From an uncultured Campylobacter sp. (lineage in GTDB: Bacteria > Campylobacterota > Campylobacteria > Campylobacterales > Campylobacteraceae), in contig NZ_CALINL010000097.1 in the NCBI RefSeq assembly GCF_938045225.1, positions 1 to 5,333 on the forward strand: a stretch of DNA of 5,333 nucleotides, given 5' to 3'. The notes below the pieces were generated by a model. It did not search any database. It saw nothing but the letters and a program-made list of their open reading frames with translations, and was not told the origin of the DNA. How positions within the stretch are numbered: the first letter of the stretch is position 1; each line of letters starts with the position of its first letter. Position numbers and translations under genes: made by a program. Shown here one piece after another: positions 1 to 5,333 of this stretch.

Positions 1-636
1 GATTAGCGCGTCGGTCTCGATCTCTTTTATTTTTTCGGACGTTTTTTCAAATTCAGCCTCGCCCAGAGCCGCGATAAAAGGCGAAATTTCAACGCTTTTT
101 AGCTCGGTTTTGTTTGAAATTTGCGTCTGCGTGCTGTAATGCCTGATGCTCTCTATCTCGTCGTCAAATAGCAAAATGCGGTTTGGCTCCTGCGCGCCAA
201 CGCAAAAAATATCGATAATCTCGCCGCGCACGCAAAACTCGGCCTCGCTCTCCACGATATCAACCGCCTCGTAGCCAAAGCGCAGTAGCTTTTCGGCTAG
301 CTCTTTTGGATCGATTTTATCGCCAAAATTTAGAGCAAGCTTTTGTAGGTGTTTTTTGCCGGGAAGTTTGTTTAGGACGGTGCAAACGGGGCTAATGAGG
401 AGCTTTTTGCCCTCGAATTCGTAAAATTTGGCTAGCTCGGACGATAGCTCGAAAAGCTCGGCGCTAAAGCTGCGCAGATCATCGCCCTCGCGCGCTCTAA
501 AATCGGGCAATCTAAATACCTTAAGCCCGGCAAATTCCGCCGCGCTAAAAGCCGCGACGGCCTCCTTATCGTCCTCGCAGACGAGCAACTGCGCATCGCC
601 TCCGTTTAAAAAATACTCAAAAACCTCACTTTGCAC
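1..636 (-). CDS. mfd: Transcription-repair coupling factor Mfd, N-terminal part (3' end beyond window)
   Basis: Mfd is a cytoplasmic ATP-dependent translocase that removes RNA polymerase stalled at DNA lesions and recruits UvrA for transcription-coupled nucleotide excision repair. Only the first 212 codons are present; the reading frame is open to base 1, so the polymerase-binding and motor domains lie outside. What is visible matches the N-terminal UvrB-like module. An early alpha/beta stretch (LLVCEDDKEA, about residues 17-26, then FRLPDFRA) is followed by KKLLISPVCTVLNKLP (about 77-92) and the family-typical VRGEIIDIF (136-144) and LFDDEIESIR (155-164). These align with E. coli Mfd TRGALLDLFP and FFDDEIDSLR. 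The residue after DIF is Cys where E. coli has Pro. The start is GTG at 636: an in-frame TAA lies eight codons upstream, no other upstream start is possible, and an AAAAAGG sits 7 nt before it. The start lies inside the end of folC (11-nt overlap). The Mfd identity is firm; the exact first codon is very likely. Confidence 0.94.
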   Translation of the reverse strand, partial: MQSEVFEYFLNGGDAQLLVCEDDKEAVAAFSAAEFAGLKVFRLPDFRAREGDDLRSFSAELFELSSELAKFYEFEGKKLLISPVCTVLNKLPGKKHLQKLALNFGDKIDPKELAEKLLRFGYEAVDIVESEAEFCVRGEIIDIFCVGAQEPNRILLFDDEIESIRHYSTQTQISNKTELKSVEISPFIAALGEAEFEKTSEKIKEIETDALI

Positions 637-1780
637 CGAGGTACCTTTTTAAGAAGGCTTCCACGAGGTAAAACGACCCGAACGCCAAATACTCCTCGTC
701 CGCGCACACGTCCGCAAAGCCCTCAAACTCCATATTAAGCTGGCGCAAAGCCTCTTTTACCTGCGCCGTCGCAAGCTCGCGGCCCGGCGTCTCGTACTCG
801 ATGATGTAAGTCTTTTTAACGATCGGCTTGATCGCCATCAGGACGGCTTTTATATCCTTGTCGGCAAAGGCGTTAAAGATCAAATTTAGCTTTTTGCCCG
901 CAAATCTTTTCACGAGAGCTTGCGCCGCCATCTCGTTGTGCCCGACGTCGATCGTGACGTTTGGCGCGATCTTTTCGCAGCGTCCGCTAAGATCTAGCGC
1001 ACCCAAATTTGCTAAATTTAAACTAAACCCAAGCTCCTTAAACGCAGAAGAGCTAAGGGTTAAATTTGAACGTAAAAACTCGGGCAAGCCGAATTTTTCC
1101 GCATAAATTTTAATCTCGTTTTTATCATCGTTGCTTAAATTTTGGGAAGCGAATTTGAGCGTCGCACCTTTTTTATCGGCTATTTTTCGCGCGATACCGA
1201 CGCAAAGCTCACTCATCTCGTCGTTCATCAAAGCAACGTCCGCCATCGCGTTAAATTTAGTCGTCGCGATCTGCTCTAACGTGTCGCCAAGCAGCGCCGT
1301 GTGGTCAAAACCTATCGGAGTAAAGAGGCTAAGACGCTTGTCAAACACGTTCGTAGCGTCGAATTCTCCCCCAACGCCAGCCTCGCAGACGAAAAAGTCG
1401 CACCCCTCAAAAAGCGGAGCGCAAAGTAGCGTCGCGTACTCGAAATACGAAAGCGAGCGCGCTACTTCGGCAGGCAAAATTTTAATCAGCCTCTCGTGAG
1501 CCGTTTCGAGCGCATCTGCGCTAGCTACGGCGCCGTTCATCCAAAATCTCTCGCGAAACTCGAAAATATGCGGGCTCGTATAGTGTCCGACGCTATGACC
1601 GCAGGCAAGCATCTGCGCTAAAAATCGCCCCGTGCTGCCCTTGCCGTTCGTACCGATAAGATGGATGATTTTTGGTATTTTAAATGCATCTTGTACAAAT
1701 TTAAACGCATTTGGCATGCGCGCGCGGTTGATTTCCTTATAAAAAAGGGGTTTGTTTTCTAAAAAATATTCTAGTTTCAT
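626..1780 (-). CDS. folC: Folylpolyglutamate synthase / dihydrofolate synthase FolC
   Basis: FolC adds glutamate to dihydropteroate and/or to reduced folates using ATP, in the cytoplasm; it is a Mur-ligase relative. The 384-residue protein is complete and somewhat shorter than E. coli FolC (about 422). Visible landmarks in order: P-loop GTNGKGST at 43-50; YTSPHIFEFRERF at about 67-79; CEAGVGGEFDATN (132-144), matching the second FolPGS signature; FDHTALLGDTLEQI (158-171); then Lys175, at the spacing from DHT of the Lys that is carbamylated in Mur-ligase-fold enzymes. SGR at 265-267, IDVGHN (277-282, usually DVAHN or DGAHN) and a FADKD motif (305-309) belong to the C-terminal ligase domain. 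ATG at 1780 overlaps the cyclase stop by one base (TAATG). The nearest purine-rich stretch, AGGTGA, is 13 nt upstream, which is too far for a good ribosome site, so translation probably depends on coupling. The sequence alone does not show whether the enzyme has both activities or one. Confidence 0.97.
   Translation of the reverse strand: MKLEYFLENKPLFYKEINRARMPNAFKFVQDAFKIPKIIHLIGTNGKGSTGRFLAQMLACGHSVGHYTSPHIFEFRERFWMNGAVASADALETAHERLIKILPAEVARSLSYFEYATLLCAPLFEGCDFFVCEAGVGGEFDATNVFDKRLSLFTPIGFDHTALLGDTLEQIATTKFNAMADVALMNDEMSELCVGIARKIADKKGATLKFASQNLSNDDKNEIKIYAEKFGLPEFLRSNLTLSSSAFKELGFSLNLANLGALDLSGRCEKIAPNVTIDVGHNEMAAQALVKRFAGKKLNLIFNAFADKDIKAVLMAIKPIVKKTYIIEYETPGRELATAQVKEALRQLNMEFEGFADVCADEEYLAFGSFYLVEAFLKRYLGAK
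644..650 (-). promoter_or_regulatory. Ribosome binding site of mfd
   Basis: AAAAAGG on the minus strand lies inside the last codons of folC, with a 7-nt spacer before the GTG at 636. It supports that non-ATG start, which is the only start available downstream of the in-frame stop. The spacer length equals that of the sites in front of lptE and the cyclase gene. Confidence 0.6.
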
Positions 1781-3315
1781 TAAATTTTAGGCATCACCTG
1801 ATCTCTGCCGTTTTGCTTAGCCTGATATAGCATTTTATCCGAAGCTTCTAATACGGCTGCTTGACTTTGATTTTGGCTACGTATAGCAACGCCGCAACTC
1901 ACCGTAACGCTAATGCGTTCGTCTTTGTATAAAAATTTGGAGTTTTTTAGCACATCGCGCACCTTATCCGCAAACTCTATACTCTGCGCCATATCAAACC
2001 CTGGCAACAACACCACAAACTCCTCGCCGCCGTACCTAGCGACGAAATCGGCTTCCCTAGAGTTGCCCCTAAGCACCCTTCCTACGCTTGCTATTATCAC
2101 GTCGCCGGCGTCGTGACCGTATACGTCGTTTATATTTTTAAAATGATCTATGTCAAAAAAACACACGGCGTAGTCGGCATTTTGTTGTAAAAAATCAACC
2201 TCCAGCCGCCCAAGCTCTTCCATTAGTGCTTTTTTTGTCGCGGTTTTAGTTAAAAAATCCTCTTTGCTCTCGGCTTTTGCGCTTTCTAGCTCTACTTCTA
2301 GTTTACTCACTTTTGCTTGTAACTCTTTTATAGTTTGCTGATCATTTAGCATTTGTTCTCCAAGTTGCTTAACCTCTACATCTAGGGTGTCGGCGATATT
2401 TTTTAATTTATCTCTGATTCCCTCAAAACTATCTTCACTCAAATTTATAGAATTTAGATCGTTTTTTATAAATTGCATCTGACTTGAACTCTTAGACGAG
2501 CTATTAATTAGACTTGATATTTGCCCGCTTATACCGTCTAAAACCTTATCTAGCGCTCCGACCCTTGTTGATATTTCAGCCCTATCAAGCTCAATACGCT
2601 TTTTAGTCAAATTTTCTATATTTTTTCTAATGGTAAAATCTTCTAAAAGCTTTGGATCGCTTTTTAAAATTTTATTTACTTTTTCTATCTCGCCGTCGAT
2701 TTTATCGGTAATAGAAGGTCTTAGCATATCCGATACGAGCGGAACTAGTTTTTCACAAGCCTGCTCTTTCGTCAAAACATCTTCAAGCTCGCTAACGATA
2801 TCTCTCAGGTCGCTAAAATTTTTAACGCCGTAAACGCACAATCTTTTCAAAAAACTATCGTCGTAATCGGTCAAAAAATCAAACCACTTATCTTTTATTC
2901 TATCTATAGCTTGCGCGTCTAGTCTTCTATTTAGAGCTTCCGAGCTGGCTTCGGCTAAATTTTTAGCATTTTTATTATGTAGCGAAGCTACGGCCTCGAA
3001 AACCTTTTTATTCATAGCTACGAGTGCATTTATTAGTTTTGGATACTCGGCAAGGCCGGGCGAATTTAGCCTAGCGGCCATAAAAGCAAAAAGCTCATCT
3101 AAGTTTCTTACGTTTTTTTGTTTTAGCTGCGCTTTAAGCTCGTCGTTTAGGCGAGCCGAGTATTTTTCAAGCTTCTGGCAATCAGGCACTATTACGCCGT
3201 TTTTTTTCGCTATCTCGCAAAAAACCTCGGCGTAGTTATCCGGAGTTAGCATGAGCCCGCGCTCTTTCATGGTCTGGATTGATTCTTTTATGACTTGGCT
3301 GACGCTAGTCGCCAT
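1780..3315 (-). CDS. Diguanylate cyclase with C-terminal GGDEF domain and uncharacterised helical N-terminus
   Basis: This enzyme is predicted to make the second messenger cyclic di-GMP from two GTP as a dimer. The 511-residue protein has no signal peptide or membrane segment, so it should be cytoplasmic. Residues 1 to about 240 are helix-rich with no recognised sensor fold; they open with a TPDNYAEVF stretch (24-32). A Ser/Asn-rich linker follows (about 265-292), then a probable coiled coil (about 295-350) leading into the GGDEF domain (about 351-508). Catalytic residues are present: FDIDHFKNIND (387-397), with Asp388 as the expected metal ligand and Asn396 for guanine; GHDAGD with Asp405; and GGEEF at 429-433. 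RxxD (420-423) sits exactly where PleD has its c-di-GMP inhibitory site. The usual DxLTGLxNR at the domain start is degenerate (DFLTKTATKK, 353-362). ATG at 3315 lies within the end of lptE (11-nt overlap), with AAAGGG 7 nt upstream. The GGDEF call is firm, activity is inferred, and the input signal is unknown. Confidence 0.96.
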   Translation of the reverse strand: MATSVSQVIKESIQTMKERGLMLTPDNYAEVFCEIAKKNGVIVPDCQKLEKYSARLNDELKAQLKQKNVRNLDELFAFMAARLNSPGLAEYPKLINALVAMNKKVFEAVASLHNKNAKNLAEASSEALNRRLDAQAIDRIKDKWFDFLTDYDDSFLKRLCVYGVKNFSDLRDIVSELEDVLTKEQACEKLVPLVSDMLRPSITDKIDGEIEKVNKILKSDPKLLEDFTIRKNIENLTKKRIELDRAEISTRVGALDKVLDGISGQISSLINSSSKSSSQMQFIKNDLNSINLSEDSFEGIRDKLKNIADTLDVEVKQLGEQMLNDQQTIKELQAKVSKLEVELESAKAESKEDFLTKTATKKALMEELGRLEVDFLQQNADYAVCFFDIDHFKNINDVYGHDAGDVIIASVGRVLRGNSREADFVARYGGEEFVVLLPGFDMAQSIEFADKVRDVLKNSKFLYKDERISVTVSCGVAIRSQNQSQAAVLEASDKMLYQAKQNGRDQVMPKI

Positions 3316-3838
3316 TTTTTAGCCCTTTTACCGCAAGCACGGCGATATATTCGTCAAAAGCCTCCTGCGAAGCCTCTTTTATGGCGTTATATTTCTCGCC
3401 TTCGCTGATGACGCCGTCGGCAAATCTAGTATCCCTTACTTTTTGAGAAACGGTAAAGTCGTGCTCGCCCGAAGTCGTCACCGATAGCGTCTTGCCGCCT
3501 TTTAACTTAGTGTCGAAATTTAGCGTTAGTATCGCTTTATACGAAGTTACATAGCCGTTTTCATCATATAATAGCGCTTGGTAGTTAAGCGATTTGATCG
3601 ATACGGTTATGGCGGTTGGCTCGCTTTTATCGTAGCTTATGCGTTTGCCCAGCCTTGTTACGATACCCTCTAACACGCTATCTTTAATCCATACGCTATT
3701 TTTAGGCTCTTCTTTGCTTATCAGCACGTTTACGTAGACGCGGTCGCCCATTATATCGTTCGTAATCTTTGAGACTGGCTTATAGCCACATCCAACCAAG
3801 ATGAAAGTCGCCAAAAGTAGTAAAATTTTTATCTTCAC
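3305..3838 (-). CDS. lptE: LPS-assembly lipoprotein LptE
   Basis: LptE is the outer-membrane lipoprotein that plugs the LptD barrel and helps place LPS/LOS in the outer leaflet. The 177-residue protein begins with a classic lipoprotein signal: basic K2 and K4, a hydrophobic core from about residue 5 to 15, and lipobox LVGC with Cys17 as the lipidation site. Gly18 follows, with no Asp at +2, which is consistent with outer-membrane sorting by the enterobacterial rule. CGYKP after the signal and the stretch GYVTSYKAILTLNF (about 95-108) resemble the corresponding parts of E. coli LptE (CGWHL; GQTAEYQMIMTVN). E. coli LptE is slightly longer (about 193) and also lies directly after leuS. The start is GTG at 3838, 3 nt after the leuS stop, with a good ribosome site. 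Sequence similarity alone is modest, so the call rests on lipobox, length, beta-rich pattern and synteny together. A generic lipoprotein of unknown role is the alternative. Confidence 0.87.
   Translation of the reverse strand: MKIKILLLLATFILVGCGYKPVSKITNDIMGDRVYVNVLISKEEPKNSVWIKDSVLEGIVTRLGKRISYDKSEPTAITVSIKSLNYQALLYDENGYVTSYKAILTLNFDTKLKGGKTLSVTTSGEHDFTVSQKVRDTRFADGVISEGEKYNAIKEASQEAFDEYIAVLAVKGLKNGD
3323..3328 (-). promoter_or_regulatory. Ribosome binding site of the diguanylate cyclase gene
   Basis: AAAGGG on the minus strand lies within the lptE coding sequence, 7 nt before the ATG at 3315. It supports choosing this ATG over later in-frame methionines (for example Met16), and it would allow ribosomes finishing lptE to load on the next gene. 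Confidence 0.6.
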
Positions 3839-3841
3839 GAT

Positions 3842-5333
3842 TTAGCCTTTTATTACGAAATTTACGAGCTTGCCTGTCACGTAAATTTGTTTGATTATCT
3901 CTTTTCCTTCTAGCCATTTAGCCGCGCTTTGTCTAGCTAGAGCCAAGACCTCGTCCTCGCTTGCGCTGCTCGGCACTTCAAATTCGCCGCGCCTTTTGCC
4001 GTTAACGGTGATAGCCAAATTTAAACTATCTTTTTCAAAAACCTCGTCCAAAATTTCTATTTTCGTAAAATTTGCCCTGCCGAATAGCTGCTCGCTAAGT
4101 TCGTTTGCGACATGCGGCACTATAGGCTCTAGCAAATTTAAGATGATAAAAAAGGCTTCCGTCGTTACATCCTGATTATCCTGCGCGTTTACGGCGTTTA
4201 AAGCCTCCATGCAGGCGGCGATCAGGGTGTTAAATGTAAAATTTTCCTCGTAAACGTCGTTTGATTTTTTAAGCGCCTCGTAAACCTTCATGCGCGCGTA
4301 TTTTTCTTCTTTACTCAAATTTGCGTGCGCTATCTGCGGGATTTGAGTGCATCTTTTTACGCCCGAGCTTCGTTCGTACAAGCGGTTTAAAAATCTAAAC
4401 GCGCCCTCGACCGCGCTGTCGTTCCACTCAAGCTCTTTTTGCGGAGGCGCGGCAAATAGGATAAAAAGCCTCGCCGTATCGGCACCGTATTTGCTGATAA
4501 TGTCGTCCGGATCGACTACGTTACCTTTACTTTTACTCATTTTTTTGCCGTCTTTTAGCACCATGCCTTGAGTGAGCAGTCGCTCAAACGGCTCGTCGTC
4601 TCTTAGGTAGCCCAGGTCTCGCAAGGCCTTTTGAAAAAATCTCGCGTAAAGCAGGTGTAAGATCGCATGCTCGATACCGCCGATATACTGATCCACGTTC
4701 ATCCAATAATTCACGCTTTTAGCGTCAAACGCGCGATCCTGCCACGTTTTTTCGTCGCTCGCGTACCTAGCGAAATACCAGCTACTCTCAAAAAACGTAT
4801 CCATCGTATCGGTCTCGCGGATAGCCTCGCCGCCGCATTTTGGGCACTTTACGTGCTTCCAGCTCTCGTGTTTATCGAGCGGATTTCCTTCGCCCGTTAT
4901 CTGCACGTCGTCAGGTAGCGTCACAGGCAAATTTTCGATCTTTTCAGGCACGACGCCGCAGCATTTGCAGTGCACCATCGGTATCGGAGCGCCCCAGTAG
5001 CGCTGTCTAGAGATACCCCAGTCGCGGATTTTAAAATTTACGACGCGTTTGCCGATCTTGTCCGCTTCAAATTTTTCTATTATTTTTAGTTTTGCTTCTT
5101 CGCTGCCTAGTCCGTTTATGAGCGGCGAATTTATAGATATTCCGTATTCCGTTAGCGCCTTGCCGCCCTCAAATTCGCCTTGCGCAGGCATAACCACCCA
5201 TTTTATAGGCAGGTCAAATTTACTCGCAAACTCGTAGTCGCGCTCATCGTGAGCCGGCACCGCCATAACAGCGCCGCTACCGTAGTCTGCTAGGACAAAA
5301 TTTGCCACCCAAACCGGCACTTTTTCTCCGGTT
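3842..5333 (-). CDS. leuS: Leucyl-tRNA synthetase LeuS, C-terminal part (5' end beyond window)
   Basis: LeuS is the cytoplasmic class I synthetase that charges tRNA-Leu and hydrolyses mischarged products in its CP1 editing domain. About 496 codons are visible, likely the last three fifths of a protein of roughly 800 residues. The fragment opens inside the editing domain: TGEKVPVWVANF, then YGSGAVMAVPAHDERD, whose final Asp corresponds to editing residue Asp345 of E. coli. RDWGISRQRYWGAPIP follows, then a zinc-ribbon-like Cys set (HCKCCG and, about 40 residues on, CPKCG). Next come DTMDTFFESSWYFARY, YIGGIEHAILHLLY and the catalytic KMSKS loop (bases 4529-4543). An anticodon-binding helical region and the small C-terminal domain ending TGKLVNFVIKG complete it. 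Only a few residues (KDGK) separate GMVL from KMSKS, so the leucine-specific insertion of E. coli LeuS is missing, as in many bacteria. A GTG at 5320 could be mistaken for a start, but it encodes an internal valine: the frame and homology continue to the window edge. Confidence 0.98.
   Translation of the reverse strand, partial: TGEKVPVWVANFVLADYGSGAVMAVPAHDERDYEFASKFDLPIKWVVMPAQGEFEGGKALTEYGISINSPLINGLGSEEAKLKIIEKFEADKIGKRVVNFKIRDWGISRQRYWGAPIPMVHCKCCGVVPEKIENLPVTLPDDVQITGEGNPLDKHESWKHVKCPKCGGEAIRETDTMDTFFESSWYFARYASDEKTWQDRAFDAKSVNYWMNVDQYIGGIEHAILHLLYARFFQKALRDLGYLRDDEPFERLLTQGMVLKDGKKMSKSKGNVVDPDDIISKYGADTARLFILFAAPPQKELEWNDSAVEGAFRFLNRLYERSSGVKRCTQIPQIAHANLSKEEKYARMKVYEALKKSNDVYEENFTFNTLIAACMEALNAVNAQDNQDVTTEAFFIILNLLEPIVPHVANELSEQLFGRANFTKIEILDEVFEKDSLNLAITVNGKRRGEFEVPSSASEDEVLALARQSAAKWLEGKEIIKQIYVTGKLVNFVIKG
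3846..3851 (-). promoter_or_regulatory. Ribosome binding site of lptE
   Basis: AAAAGG on the minus strand covers the last two leuS sense codons and is 7 nt before the GTG at 3838. It fixes this non-ATG codon as the lptE start. The resulting N-terminus, MKIKILLLLA, is a well-formed signal peptide, which supports the same choice. Confidence 0.65.

Noticed and set aside
424..462. Repeated AGCTCG words
   Set aside because: They simply encode the repetitive AELFELSSELA helix of Mfd; spacing is irregular and no repeat unit extends beyond the codons.
428..652. Plus-strand 74-codon frame opposite the mfd start
   Set aside because: It is low-complexity Ser/Ala-rich sequence produced by the codon bias of mfd on the other strand, with no recognisable motif.
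828..1499. Plus-strand open frames at 828-1106 and 1131-1499 opposite folC
   Set aside because: They are Ser/Ala/Leu-rich translations of the folC antisense strand with no family resemblance, and folC is clearly intact and conserved across the same bases.
1913..2833. Plus-strand frames opposite the cyclase gene (1913-2116, 2630-2833)
   Set aside because: These are Ser/Phe-rich shadow translations; the minus-strand frame carries all the conserved GGDEF motifs.
3567..3572. TATAAT on the plus strand inside lptE, and a TATAAT-like word on the minus strand near 3751-3757
   Set aside because: Both lie within coding sequence. The plus-strand word has no TGn extension and no gene in that direction; the minus-strand word shows no convincing upstream element. 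AT-rich words like these are expected by chance here.
4800..4980. Two Cys pairs as a separate zinc-finger protein
   Set aside because: They lie in the same frame as LeuS at the place where the zinc-ribbon-like insertion of bacterial LeuS is found.
3891..5237. Several plus-strand frames opposite leuS (3891-4175, 4347-4571, 4667-4918, 5049-5237)
   Set aside because: All lie inside the highly conserved leuS frame and have no recognisable protein features.
5318..5320. GTG at 5320 as a start for a short LeuS-like protein
   Set aside because: The frame stays open to the window edge, and the four preceding codons (TGEK) continue the conserved LeuS editing-domain sequence, so this GTG is an internal Val.

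Overview
The window is part of one compact, single-direction housekeeping gene cluster from an epsilonproteobacterium (Campylobacterota), most likely a Campylobacter. The evidence is the gene order, the frequent AAATTT-type words, protein sequences typical of the group, and a fairly high GC content for the genus: hand counts of single 60-base lines run from 25% to 60%. The higher-GC oral-type species (C. rectus, showae, curvus, gracilis group) fit best. The species is an inference, not something read from a marker gene.

Every supported gene is on the minus strand, so transcription runs from high to low coordinates. In transcription order they are: the 3' part of leuS (3842-5333, start beyond the right edge); lptE (3305-3838); a soluble diguanylate cyclase with a C-terminal GGDEF domain (1780-3315); folC (626-1780); and the 5' part of mfd (1-636, running off the left edge). 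Coding density is essentially complete. leuS and lptE are 3 nt apart, lptE overlaps the cyclase gene by 11 nt, the cyclase gene overlaps folC by 1 nt (TAATG), and folC overlaps mfd by 11 nt. There is no room for an internal intergenic promoter or terminator, and no RNA gene, mobile element, repeat array or CRISPR was seen.

The genes serve different processes: leucyl-tRNA charging, LPS/LOS delivery to the outer membrane, c-di-GMP synthesis, folate polyglutamylation and transcription-coupled repair. They look linked by co-transcription and translational coupling rather than by a shared pathway. leuS next to lptE is also seen in E. coli (leuS-lptE-holA), which supports the lptE call. The unusual member is the diguanylate cyclase. 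Its catalytic GGEEF and its RxxD inhibitory site are intact, its domain-opening motif is degenerate, its N-terminal helical region is uncharacterised, and its middle part is clearly AT-richer than the flanking genes.

No previously undescribed system stands out. The cyclase and its placement are the part most worth a second look.
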